Both the position numbers and the translations under genes were made by a program. A model generated the notes under the pieces. It did not search any database and was not told the DNA's origin. It worked only from the letters and a program-made list of their open reading frames with translations. A DNA stretch of 64,000 nucleotides from Bradyrhizobium sp. ARR65 (GTDB lineage: Bacteria; Pseudomonadota; Alphaproteobacteria; Rhizobiales; Xanthobacteraceae): positions 62,001-126,000 of the forward strand of contig NZ_AWZU01000014.1 of NCBI RefSeq assembly GCF_000472385.1, written 5' to 3'. The stretch's first letter is position 1. Each line of letters starts with the position of its first letter. Below are positions 50,201 to 58,547 of this stretch, one piece after another.

Positions 50201-50872
50201 ATGGCGAGCGATCAAACCAGGTCCGCCATCCTCGCCGCAGCCGAGCGGCTTTACGCCGACCGCGGCTTTGGCGACGTGACGCTGCGCGACATCGTCGCCG
50301 AAGCGAACGTCAACCTCGCCGCGGTGAATTATCATTTCGGCTCCAAGGATGAGCTGATCGCGGAGTTGTTTGTCACCCGCAGCCTGCAGCTCAACCGCGA
50401 GCGCCTGCGGCAGTTGCGCGCGGCGGAAGAAAAAGGCGGCGGCGTTGCCGACATCTCCGACATTCTGCGCGCACTGATCGGCCCGAGTTTGCGCGGCTGC
50501 CTCGGCCCCGACAGCCAGCACTCGACCGCGGCTCGCTTCATGATCCGGGTCAATATCGAGTCCGTGCCGGCGATCCGCCGCATCCGCAACCGCGAGATCG
50601 ATCACTTGCGCAAATTCATCGCTGCGATGGCCCGCGCGCTGCCCGGCCACAGTGACGTCGAACTCTATTGGGGCCTGCATTTCGCGCTCGCCATGGCGCA
50701 GCAGACCGTGCGCGATGCCGAGCGCCTGACGAAATTGTCGGAAGGCAAATGCGACGTCGACGACGTCGAGGGCATCATCGAGCGCGTGGTGAAGGTGGCG
50801 GTGATGGCGCTGAATGCGGGTGATGCTGCGGGCAAGCCGCCAGCCCACGCGATGGCGCGAGAAGCGCGGTAG
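50201..50872 (+). CDS. TetR-family regulator
   Basis: 223 aa from the ATG at 50201 (MASDQTRSAILAAAERLYAD); earlier starts would run through the repeat. HTH region VTLRDIVAEANVNLAAVNYH then FGSKDEL is textbook. The C-terminal domain (about 90-205) resembles the TetR_C subgroup that often controls fatty-acid degradation genes. Divergent from the acyl-CoA dehydrogenase/kinase pair, which it probably represses until an acyl-CoA is present. Confidence 0.9.
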   Translation: MASDQTRSAILAAAERLYADRGFGDVTLRDIVAEANVNLAAVNYHFGSKDELIAELFVTRSLQLNRERLRQLRAAEEKGGGVADISDILRALIGPSLRGCLGPDSQHSTAARFMIRVNIESVPAIRRIRNREIDHLRKFIAAMARALPGHSDVELYWGLHFALAMAQQTVRDAERLTKLSEGKCDVDDVEGIIERVVKVAVMALNAGDAAGKPPAHAMAREAR

Positions 50873-50893
50873 TTCGAGGCGCCGGCGGCAGGT

Positions 50894-50945
50894 CTCCCGC
50901 TTCTCGCGATGCGATCCGACCTCTTCCCGCAAGCGGGGCGAGGTA
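50894..50945. repeat. Partial intergenic repeat
   Basis: GCGATGCGATCCGACCTC TTCCCGCAAGCGGGGCGAGGT resembles the right half of the repeat at 45223-45354. Lies between the TetR stop and the end of the convergent RidA gene. Confidence 0.5.
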
Positions 50946-50959
50946 AGCGCGAGCGTCCG

Positions 50960-51354
50960 TCAGATCACAGCGACGCAGTCGATCTCGATGTCGAAGGGCC
51001 GGTCCATTCCGGCACACAGACGAAGATCCGCGCCGGCGGATTGTCGGGGAAATACCGCGCATAGACTTCATTCACGGCCGCGAAATGCCTCGATGAGGTG
51101 CAATAGAGATTGCACTTCATCACATTGTCGAGCGACGCGCCGGCTGCGCTGAGGCACAGCTTCATCTGCTCGAGCGCGAGTTCGGTCTGCCGCGCGACCG
51201 GGACAGGTTTGATCTCGCCGGTCTCGGGATCGAACGGCGGCAGTCCCGAGACGAACACCAGATTGCCGGCTCGGGTGACCGGCGAGGCCGGTACCCTGCC
51301 CCAGCGGTTGAGATAGGAGGAAATCGGCTCCACGCGGAGCGCTTCGCATTTCAT
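50960..51354 (-). pseudogene. RidA/YjgF-family protein with a C-terminal frameshift
   Basis: Enamine/imine deaminase family. The body is normal: SYLNRWGRVPASPVTRAGNL, VFVSGLPPFDPETGEI and the trimer region VYARYFPDNPPARIFVCVPE. After EWTGP the encoded frame gives STSRSTASL and stops at 50965, whereas a one-base shift gives FDIEIDCVAVI with a stop at 50960, the expected family ending. That ending supplies the conserved acidic residue. Either a real mutation or an assembly error. The start at 51354 has AGGTGA upstream; 129 aa as encoded. It follows the CoA-transferase on the same strand. Confidence 0.75.
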
Positions 51355-51446
51355 GACTGTCACCTGCAACTTTCGATCCAGGACGACAGCCTAAGCCGGA
51401 TGCCGGCAAGAACGCTTCGAAATCAATCGAAGTGTTGTCGCGGCGC

Positions 51447-52676
51447 TCAGATGATGCCCGCCTGAGCCAGCGCATCGATCTTCGCCTCGTCATAGCCGAG
51501 CTTGGCGGCAAGGATCTCCCGTGTGTGCTCGCCCAGCCGCGGCGGGTACCGATATTCCTTCACAGGCGTTTCCGAAAAGGTCAGCGCGTTGCGGATCAGC
51601 GACAGCGAGTGCTCGAAGGGGTGATCGACCTTCACCTCCATGCCGCGGGAGCGGACATGCGGATCGGCGAAGACCTGCGCGAAATCGTTGACCGGGCCGG
51701 ACGGCACGCCGGCCTTCTCCAATTCCTCCAGCCAGTAGGCGACCTTGTTCTTGAGGAACAGCCCGGCGAAGATCGCCATGATCTCCTTGCCGTGCACGAC
51801 GCGGTCGTTGTTCTTGATGAATTTGGGGTTGTTGGCGAGTTCCGGTTCGCCCAGCACGGCGCAGGTGCGCGCGAACTGCGCGTCATTGCCGACCACCAGC
51901 ATCAATTCGCCGTCGGCGCAGCGGAACACGCCGGCCGGCATGCCGCCATTGCCCCAGGTGCCGCGCCGCGGCGGCGTCTTGCCGCCCACGAGATAGATCT
52001 GCGCGTAATGCGACAGCGAGGCGATCACGGTGTCGAGCAGGCAGACGTCGATATGCTGGCCCTGCCCGCCATTGGCCTTGCGGTGATAGAGTGCGGCCAG
52101 AATGCCGATCGAGGTGTTCATGCCGGTCATGTAGTCGACGATCGAGGGGCCGACCTTCATCGGCCCTGCGCCGGGCTCGCCGTCCATATGGCCGGTTACG
52201 CTCATCAGACCGCCCATGGCCTGGAAGATCGCGTCATAGCCGGCGCGCGGCGCGTAGGGCCCGGTCTGGCCGAAGCCGGTCACCGAGCAATAGATGACGC
52301 CGGGATTGATCGCGCGGATCGCCTCGTAATCAAGGCCGTAGCGCTTGAGGTCGCCGACCTTGTAGTTCTCCATGAAGACGTCACAGTCCTTGGCGAGCTC
52401 GCGGATGATCGCCTGGCCCTCGGGCTTGGCGATATTGACGGTGACGGAGCGCTTGTTGCGGTTGGCGCAGAGATAGAAGGAATTGTTGTTGTTCTCCCTG
52501 CCGTCGGGATCCCTGAGGTAAGGCGGCCCGAAGGCGCGCGCATCGTCGCCGGTGCCCGGCCGCTCGATCTTGATCACGTCCGCGCCGAGATCGCCCAGCA
52601 TCTGCGCCGACAGCGGTCCCGCCAGCACGCGCGTGAGGTCAAGAATCTTGATGCCAGAAAGCGGCAGCGCCGACAT
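51447..52676 (-). CDS. Class III CoA-transferase (CaiB/BaiF/Frc family)
   Basis: 409 aa. N-terminal Rossmann part (LSGIKILDLTRVLAGPLSAQ; GADVIKIERPGTGDD), conserved SVTGFGQTGPYAPRAGYD and the region VGPSIVDYMTGM in which Asp181 matches the catalytic Asp of formyl-CoA transferase. It transfers CoA between carboxylic acids; donor and acceptor unknown. It may act with the neighbouring RidA-like gene and the acyl-CoA dehydrogenase unit in acid catabolism, by proximity only. Confidence 0.92.
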   Translation of the reverse strand: MSALPLSGIKILDLTRVLAGPLSAQMLGDLGADVIKIERPGTGDDARAFGPPYLRDPDGRENNNNSFYLCANRNKRSVTVNIAKPEGQAIIRELAKDCDVFMENYKVGDLKRYGLDYEAIRAINPGVIYCSVTGFGQTGPYAPRAGYDAIFQAMGGLMSVTGHMDGEPGAGPMKVGPSIVDYMTGMNTSIGILAALYHRKANGGQGQHIDVCLLDTVIASLSHYAQIYLVGGKTPPRRGTWGNGGMPAGVFRCADGELMLVVGNDAQFARTCAVLGEPELANNPKFIKNNDRVVHGKEIMAIFAGLFLKNKVAYWLEELEKAGVPSGPVNDFAQVFADPHVRSRGMEVKVDHPFEHSLSLIRNALTFSETPVKEYRYPPRLGEHTREILAAKLGYDEAKIDALAQAGII

Positions 52677-52950
52677 GAAGGTTTCCTCCGGGATTTAGCT
52701 CTTGCGGCGGCTTGAGCGCGCCGAACCCTTTGCCGATACACCATTTTTTTGCTGCCGAGCACTGCGTTGGCGGCATGCGGCAATGCGCGGTATCAGGAGA
52801 ATCCCGGTGCATCGAGGGCTCTTCCGGAACCCTGCCGGCGCTGCCCCGCCTGCCGAGCTACGTAAACATCCGTAGTTTTGAAGGCGCCCGGTATTCCTCA
52901 TATTCCGCGGCATGGGCCGCCATATCATATTTCGATGTCCTCACACCGGC

Positions 52951-53091
52951 ATGAACGTCCAGCATTGGCTGGCAGCGTTGCCGACTGAACCCGCGGACAG
53001 CCATACGGCCGTCACCTGTCCGGCATGCTCCAAGTTGCATTTCATCAATAGCGCGACCGGCAAACTGCTGGGCGATGCCTACGACAAATAG
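52951..53091 (+). CDS. Small CPxC-motif protein
   Basis: 46 aa: MNVQHWLAALPTEPADSHTA then VTCPACSKLHFINSATGKLL and GDAYDK. One CxxC (CPAC) is followed by HFIN-x-x-TG-x-LLG, a pattern I recognise from tiny conserved rhizobial proteins of unknown function. A single CxxC could contribute to a metal site in a dimer. The ATG is at 52951; there is no strong Shine-Dalgarno. Convergent with hyuA. Confidence 0.6.
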   Translation: MNVQHWLAALPTEPADSHTAVTCPACSKLHFINSATGKLLGDAYDK

Positions 53092-53130
53092 CGGCGCTGC
53101 GAAGCTCACCCCGCCGTGCGGGCAACACTA

Positions 53131-55182
53131 TTAAAGCGCTTTGCCCACGCTGATATCCAGCCACCCCAGCGCATTCACCGACAGCGCGTCGCCCTCGTTG
53201 ATCACGACAGTCGTGGTTTCGGCCTCGACGATGGCGGGCCCCTCAAGCGTCTGGCCGGGCTTGAGATCGTCCAGCGCATAGACGTCGACCTCGCGCCAGG
53301 TCCCGAAATAGGCCTTGCGGCGGGAGCGCGGCAGGCATGGCGGCGCGGCGCTTGCCGCGGGCACCGCCTGTTCGACGACGGACACCGCCCCGACCGCGGC
53401 GACCCGGGCGTTGACGAGCACGACCTCCTGGTCGCGTGAGGCGTAGGTATAGAGCTCCTCGTGCCGGCGGTGGAAACGCTCCTCGATCTCGGCGATCAGC
53501 GCCGACGAATTGAAGTCGATACCGTCGAGGGGCACGTCGATCTCGAAAATCTGCTCGCCGTAACGCATCTCGGCCGAGCGCTCGACCGTGGTCGGGCCAT
53601 CGAACCAGCCGCGCAGCCGCTGCACGCTGCGCGCTTCCAGATCGGAAAAGATCGCCCTCACCTCGTCCGGCGTCGTGCGCGCGCCGCTCTCGAAATGCGT
53701 GCGGCTCAGTTCATAGCGCAGATCGCTGGTCAGCATGCCCCAGGCCGACAGCACCGAGGCGGTGGTCGGGACGATGATGCGGGTGATGTCGAGCTGGCGC
53801 GCGAGCTCGGCGGCATGCAGGCCAGCGGCGCCGCCGAAGCTCAACAGCGCAAAGCGGCGGGGATCGACGCCGCGACGCACCGTCATCAGGCGGATGCCGT
53901 CGGCCATCTTCAGGTTGACCAGGCGAAAGATGCCGGCGGCCGCCTCGATGCGGGTGATCTTGAGCGCGGCAGCTAATCGGTCGATCGCGGCTTCCGCGGC
54001 CGCCACGTCCAGCGGGCGCTTGCCGCCCATGAAGGCCTTGGCGTCGAGATAGCCCAGCACGACATTGGCATCGGTCACCGTCGCGGCGTCACCGCCATTG
54101 CCATAAGCCGCCGGTCCCGGCATGGCGCCAGCGCTTTGGGGACCGACCCGGAAAATGCCGCTGGTCTCGACTGACGCGATCGAGCCGCCACCGGCGGCGA
54201 TGCTGGCGATATCGAGGCTGCGCAGCGCGATGCGCTCGCCCGCAAGGCCGCCGTCGGCCGACAGCGTGACGCGCCCGTCGGCAACAAGGGAAATGTCGGT
54301 CGAGGTGCCGCCCATGTCGAAGGCCACGACATCGGCGATGCCGAGCATCGCGGCACAACGCCGCGAGCCGGAGATGCCGCCCGCAGGCCCCGACAGCACG
54401 GTCGCGGCCGCAAGCCGTGCCGCTTCTTCGACCGGCGCCATGCCGCCGTGGGACAGGATGATGAAGAGCGAGCCCTTCAAGCCGACCTCGCGCAGACGCC
54501 GCTCCAGCCGCTCGAGATAGCGTCGCACCACCGGGCCGACATAGGCGTTCACCACCGTGGTGGAGACGCGCTCATATTCCTTGATCTGCGGCAGCACATC
54601 GCTGGAGCAGGACACGCTGACGTCAGGCAGCTCGCGCACCAGCCGTTCGGCGGCGGCGAGCTCGTGGGCGGGATTGCGGTAAGCGTGAAGGAAACAGATC
54701 GCAACCGAGGTCGCGCCGGATGTCTTGATCGCCGCGATGGCCTCGCCGAGGGAGTCCTGGTCGAGCGGGGTCAGGACCTCGCCATTGGCCCTGAGCCGCT
54801 CGCGGACCCCGAAGCGCAGCTCGCGCGGCACCAGCGGCTCGGGCGGCGGGCTGCGCAGATCATAACGGTTGGGCTTGAGGCCCTCGCGCATTTCGAGGAC
54901 ATCGCGATGGCCCGCGGTGGTCAGCAGCGCAACGCGGGCGCCCTTGCGCTCGAGCAGCGCGTTGGTTGCAGCCGTGGTGCCGTGGACCAGCCGCTGCGTT
55001 TGCGCGAGCATGTCCGCGACCGGAAGCCCAAGCCGCCGTGCCAGCTCCTCGAGCCCGGCCATCACGCCGATCGACTGGTCCTGCGGCGTGGAGGGCGATT
55101 TGGCGAAAACCGTGCGTCCGCTCTCGTCGATGGCGACGAGGTCAGTGAAGGTGCCGCCGACGTCAATACCGATGGTCAACAT
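53131..55182 (-). CDS. hyuA: Hydantoinase/oxoprolinase subunit A
   Basis: 683 aa. N-terminal ATPase-like motif IGIDVGGTFTDLVAIDE, then the Hydantoinase_A domain with VAFDMGGTSTDISLVADG and a C-terminal acetone-carboxylase-like region. ATP-dependent ring opening of N-methylhydantoin, 5-oxoproline or a related lactam, as a complex with HyuB. It starts 3 bp after the HyuB stop, so the two are coupled. The substrate cannot be deduced. No hydantoin racemase or carbamoylase gene is adjacent. Confidence 0.92.
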   Translation of the reverse strand: MLTIGIDVGGTFTDLVAIDESGRTVFAKSPSTPQDQSIGVMAGLEELARRLGLPVADMLAQTQRLVHGTTAATNALLERKGARVALLTTAGHRDVLEMREGLKPNRYDLRSPPPEPLVPRELRFGVRERLRANGEVLTPLDQDSLGEAIAAIKTSGATSVAICFLHAYRNPAHELAAAERLVRELPDVSVSCSSDVLPQIKEYERVSTTVVNAYVGPVVRRYLERLERRLREVGLKGSLFIILSHGGMAPVEEAARLAAATVLSGPAGGISGSRRCAAMLGIADVVAFDMGGTSTDISLVADGRVTLSADGGLAGERIALRSLDIASIAAGGGSIASVETSGIFRVGPQSAGAMPGPAAYGNGGDAATVTDANVVLGYLDAKAFMGGKRPLDVAAAEAAIDRLAAALKITRIEAAAGIFRLVNLKMADGIRLMTVRRGVDPRRFALLSFGGAAGLHAAELARQLDITRIIVPTTASVLSAWGMLTSDLRYELSRTHFESGARTTPDEVRAIFSDLEARSVQRLRGWFDGPTTVERSAEMRYGEQIFEIDVPLDGIDFNSSALIAEIEERFHRRHEELYTYASRDQEVVLVNARVAAVGAVSVVEQAVPAASAAPPCLPRSRRKAYFGTWREVDVYALDDLKPGQTLEGPAIVEAETTTVVINEGDALSVNALGWLDISVGKAL

Positions 55183-55185
55183 GCG

Positions 55186-56856
55186 TCAACTCGCCCCCGC
55201 CTTCGCCGGATCGCCCGTGACGAGGCCCTGCAAACGATCGCGCTCGCGCGCTGCTCGCGAGCGCTTCTCGGGCGGTCCCCAACCGCCGCCGCCGGTGGAG
55301 CGGATCTCCAGGCAATCGCCCGGAAAGATCTCGATGCCGACCTCCTTGGTGCGCAGCTCGCGCGGCGGCCGATCCTTCGAGAGCAGCCGGTAACGGTGCG
55401 GCTCGGAGTCCTTGCCGCCGAGCAGACCGGCCGAGCCGTGCCTGATACCCTCGCCCGCGGTATTGCCGAGCGCGACCTTCTCGGTCTCGACGACGAGGTC
55501 GAGCGCAACGCCAAGCCCGCCACGAAACTGGCCGTCGCCGCCGGAATCGGCCAGGAATTCGTGGTGGCGGAAATGCAGCGGGAAACGCGCCTCGGCCACT
55601 TCGATACTGCCGAATTTCAAGCCGCCGACGGAATGCCACTCGCCGATCGACGACCAGCCGTCACCGCCGGCGGAGGCACCGCCGCCGGGACGGGCATGAA
55701 ACAGATGCCAGATGAAGGGCCGGCCGGTGCGCGGGTTCTCGCCCTTGATCGCGATCCGGAAACGGCGGCCCCAGCCGGCCATCACCCTGTCAGGACAGGA
55801 GGCGGCGAGCGCCTTGATGATCGCTTCGACGATTTCGTTGGAAGGATGGCTGGTGCAGAGCGTCACGGGGTGACCCGGATCGGCCCAGACGATCGTGCCT
55901 TGCCTAGCCACCACCTTGAGCGGCCGCAGCGCGCCGGAATTCTTCGGCGTGTCCGGATCGATCAGATAGAAGAAGGCCATCGCCACCGCCGCATGCATAT
56001 TGGCATGCGAGGAATTGACGAAACTCGAGACTTGCGGATCGGAGTCGGAGAGGTCGACCTCGATGTCGCTGCCCTGCTTAGTCACCTTGGCCGCGATGCG
56101 GATGTCATTGTGACCGCGCCCGTCATCATCGAGAAAGGCTTCGCCGTGGAAGGTGCCGTCCTTCCAGGTGGCGACCACGGCACGCGCTTGGCTTTCCGCC
56201 GCATCAAGCACACCTTCGATCGCGGCCTCGACGACCGGCGCGGTGAGCTCGGCAAACAGTTTTTGCATCCGCCGCTCGCCAAGATGCGCCGCGCCGATCA
56301 TCGCGAAGAGATCGCCGCGAAAATCATGGGCATTGCGGACATTGAGCGCGAGCATATCAAGAATGTCGTCGCGCAGCTTTCCGGCCTCGTAGAGCTTGAT
56401 CGGCGGAATGCGCAGACCCTCCTGCCAGATCTCGGTGGCTTGCGGGTTATAGGCGCCGTGGGTGGCACCGCCGATGTCGCTCTGATGCGCCCGCACGATG
56501 GTCCAGAACAGCCGCCGTCCGGACGCGAAGACCGGGACGAAGATGGTGAGATCGGGAAGATGGCTGCCGCCGTGATAGGGATCGTTCATCAGGATGACGT
56601 CGCCCGGCGCCACCTCGGTAAAGCGCGCCTCCACCGCGCGGGCCGCCCAGGGCAGCGCACCGACATGGACCGGGATGTGATCCGCCTGCGCGATCAGCCG
56701 GCTCTGTGCGTCGCAGATGGCGAGCGAGAAATCGCGGCTGGAATTGAGAATCTGCGAATAGGAGGTGCGAAGCATGGCTTCGCCCATTTCGGCTACGATG
56801 CCGCTTAGGCGATGCTGGACGACCGAGCGCGTGACGGGATCGACGGTGATCATCAT
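55186..56856 (-). CDS. hyuB: Hydantoinase/oxoprolinase subunit B
   Basis: 556 aa from the ATG at 56856 (MMITVDPVTRSVVQHRLSGI), with GGAGG directly upstream; a GTG ten codons earlier is less likely. Family motifs include MLRTSYSQILNSSRDFSLAI, ILMNDPYHGGSHLPDLTIFV and VTLCTSHPSNEIVEAI, and the Gly-rich C-terminus GDCLEIRSTGGGGWGPPEKR. Partner of HyuA. It lies 42 bp downstream of the lysine-rich small protein on the same strand. Confidence 0.93.
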   Translation of the reverse strand: MMITVDPVTRSVVQHRLSGIVAEMGEAMLRTSYSQILNSSRDFSLAICDAQSRLIAQADHIPVHVGALPWAARAVEARFTEVAPGDVILMNDPYHGGSHLPDLTIFVPVFASGRRLFWTIVRAHQSDIGGATHGAYNPQATEIWQEGLRIPPIKLYEAGKLRDDILDMLALNVRNAHDFRGDLFAMIGAAHLGERRMQKLFAELTAPVVEAAIEGVLDAAESQARAVVATWKDGTFHGEAFLDDDGRGHNDIRIAAKVTKQGSDIEVDLSDSDPQVSSFVNSSHANMHAAVAMAFFYLIDPDTPKNSGALRPLKVVARQGTIVWADPGHPVTLCTSHPSNEIVEAIIKALAASCPDRVMAGWGRRFRIAIKGENPRTGRPFIWHLFHARPGGGASAGGDGWSSIGEWHSVGGLKFGSIEVAEARFPLHFRHHEFLADSGGDGQFRGGLGVALDLVVETEKVALGNTAGEGIRHGSAGLLGGKDSEPHRYRLLSKDRPPRELRTKEVGIEIFPGDCLEIRSTGGGGWGPPEKRSRAARERDRLQGLVTGDPAKAGAS

Positions 56857-56898
56857 CGGCCTCCGCTCGCACGAAGGATGGCCCACGTCAATTCCACG

Positions 56899-57240
56899 TC
56901 AGGCTTTCTTTTTCGCCGCCTTTGCCGCCTTCGTTGGCTTGGCTGGCCCCTTCTCCTTGGCGGGCTTGGTTGCCGCCAATTCCTCCGCCGCCCGCTTGAT
57001 CGAGCGCGCGTAGCTGTCGGCCGCGTTCTCCGCCGTGATCTGCAGCCGCCGCGCCGCAGCCGCTGCCAGTTGCTGCGTGTTCCTGGCGAGGTGCCTGTAG
57101 CGGTCCCTGCTTTCTTTGTCCTTCGCCTTGGCAGCCATGCCCATGAACCGGGCGTGCCGTTTCTTGGCTGCGTCCGTCAAAGTCTTGATCTGCTTTTTCG
57201 CAATCGACCGAATGACGATATCGAGGTCTGCTTCGGCCAT
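56899..57240 (-). CDS. Lysine-rich histone-H1-like protein
   Basis: 113 aa. The first 90 residues are helical (MAEADLDIVIRSIAKKQIKT; NTQQLAAAAARRLQITAENA) and the last 25 are a Lys/Ala/Pro tail (KPAKEKGPAKPTKAAKAAKK) like bacterial H1/HctB-type DNA-binding tails. A non-specific nucleic-acid-binding role is likely but not shown. Same strand and 42 bp from hyuB, yet a functional connection is unlikely. Confidence 0.7.
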   Translation of the reverse strand: MAEADLDIVIRSIAKKQIKTLTDAAKKRHARFMGMAAKAKDKESRDRYRHLARNTQQLAAAAARRLQITAENAADSYARSIKRAAEELAATKPAKEKGPAKPTKAAKAAKKKA

Positions 57241-57592
57241 TTCTTAAGTCCCGCGCTCCACCATTGCGCGGTCTTGATACACTGGCTCCGTGTTCCAATC
57301 AATTTGCGAAAAGCGAGCACGGCCCCGCGCGGCCAAGCGGAAGGCCCGGCCACTGGGCATGAGCGCTATAAGCCAGAACCACGCTCCGGATTAGTTGAAT
57401 GGACCGCGCCCCAAGAAGACACCGCCGTTAACCTTTTATTAAGCGGCGAGATTCAACCTCAAAGTGTTCCTTTTCGGGTAATAAATCTGGCTTCGAAAGT
57501 GTCAGGGATCTTGTCCCGATGATTTGCTTTCCCTCGGTCAATGATCCCTGGGACTGGGCGCGATCCCCGATGGGGCTCGATGGAGCAACGGC
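57241..57592. other. Intergenic region
   Basis: About 350 bp between the histone-like gene start and a small plus-strand gene. AT content rises around 57425-57490. No gene or terminator recognised; presumably contains promoters for both directions. Confidence 0.5.
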
Positions 57593-57712
57593 ATGGCTGG
57601 GCGTGAGTTGCAGGCCGATGGAAACCTACTCCTGGCCTTCGCATTGATGATCGCTGGCGCGCTGGGCGTCGGCCTTCCGATGGCGCTCCTGATCATTTGG
57701 ATCTGCGCGTAA
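57593..57712 (+). CDS. Single-helix small membrane protein
   Basis: 39 aa (MAGRELQADGNLLLAFALMI then AGALGVGLPMALLIIWICA). A short polar N-terminus is followed by a long hydrophobic segment containing Gly-Leu-Pro, probably one kinked helix or a hairpin. GGAG lies 7 bases upstream of the ATG. No family recognised. Confidence 0.45.
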   Translation: MAGRELQADGNLLLAFALMIAGALGVGLPMALLIIWICA

Positions 57713-57736
57713 GAGTTTTCCGCGCGTCGGTACTGA

Positions 57737-58264
57737 CTAGCTGCGCCTCGCGGCCTCGGCCGGCGCGACAAGGCCTGCTGACCTGACCCAGCGGAGCAGC
57801 AAATAGAATGCAAGCGCGTGCGTGATCATCAGCAGGGGTACATAGATGATCGGGATCGCATAGGTGGCGCCCAACTCCCCCGCCAGATTCGCAAGGCCGA
57901 TCTGGTTGCCGTGGTAATAGTCGACAATGATGTCGACCGTGCCCACGACGTTGAACGCGACCACAAATAGCCAGAACAGCGGACGTATTCTCACCGTCAG
58001 AAGCGCCAGCATGGCCAACACTCCGGTCGCGAAGTCGCCATAAGCGGCAAAGCTGGCGAAGCTCGCGGGCAGATTGGGACCGACCACGCCCGGGATGATG
58101 AAGACCAGCCCGAAGAAGCGGAAGCTGTGCAACGTTGCGATGGCGCGCTGCGCCTCGAGGTGATCCATCGCGTTGAGCCGGGGCATGACATACGCGCCGA
58201 GGCAAAGCAGCCAGGGGACGTAGCCGAGAGCGAGATGGATCTGGAAGACGGTTGCCGGTGACAT
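57737..58264 (-). CDS. Conserved integral membrane protein
   Basis: 175 aa, about five transmembrane helices (FQIHLALGYVPWLLCLGAYV; LHSFRFFGLVFIIPGVVGPN; YAIPIIYVPLLMITHALAFY). The start at 58264 (MSPATVF) follows a perfect GGAGG; the frame is open five codons further upstream. I do not recognise a named family. The adjacent truncated LysR gene is divergent and may once have regulated it. Confidence 0.75.
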   Translation of the reverse strand: MSPATVFQIHLALGYVPWLLCLGAYVMPRLNAMDHLEAQRAIATLHSFRFFGLVFIIPGVVGPNLPASFASFAAYGDFATGVLAMLALLTVRIRPLFWLFVVAFNVVGTVDIIVDYYHGNQIGLANLAGELGATYAIPIIYVPLLMITHALAFYLLLRWVRSAGLVAPAEAARRS

Positions 58265-58376
58265 TTGATCCTCCATCAAGCTTGTTGTGTGCTGCGGCCG
58301 GTTTGAGGGCCTCTGATTTGCAGCTCACATAGATCCGCTTCTGGCGAGCGACTATTCGCGATAATGTCGATGGGCC

Positions 58377-58547
58377 ATGAAGCGGAACTTCACAATCCGG
58401 CACGGTGCGCTCGATGGGGTGGAGGCGTTTCTGAGCGTCGCCCAGCACCGCAGCTTTCGCCAGGCGGCCGCCGAATTCGGCGTGGGGCCGTTGGCGATCA
58501 ACCAAGCCGTGCGCGCGCTCGAGGCGCGCGTCGGCGCGGCGTGCTAA
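58377..58547 (+). pseudogene. LysR regulator truncated after its HTH
   Basis: 56 codons: MKRNFTIRHGALDGVEAFLS then VAQHRSFRQAAAEFGVGPLA and INQAVRALEARVG-AAC. This is a clear LysR winged-helix start, but the expected LFxRTxRxxxLT continuation and effector domain (about 240 residues) are missing. The stop at 58547 lies exactly where the convergent glycosyltransferase gene ends, suggesting that the glycan genes replaced the rest. Confidence 0.8.

Noticed and set aside
54448..56808. 786-aa plus-strand open frame opposite hyuA/hyuB
   Set aside because: Antisense frame spanning two genes; no recognisable domain.
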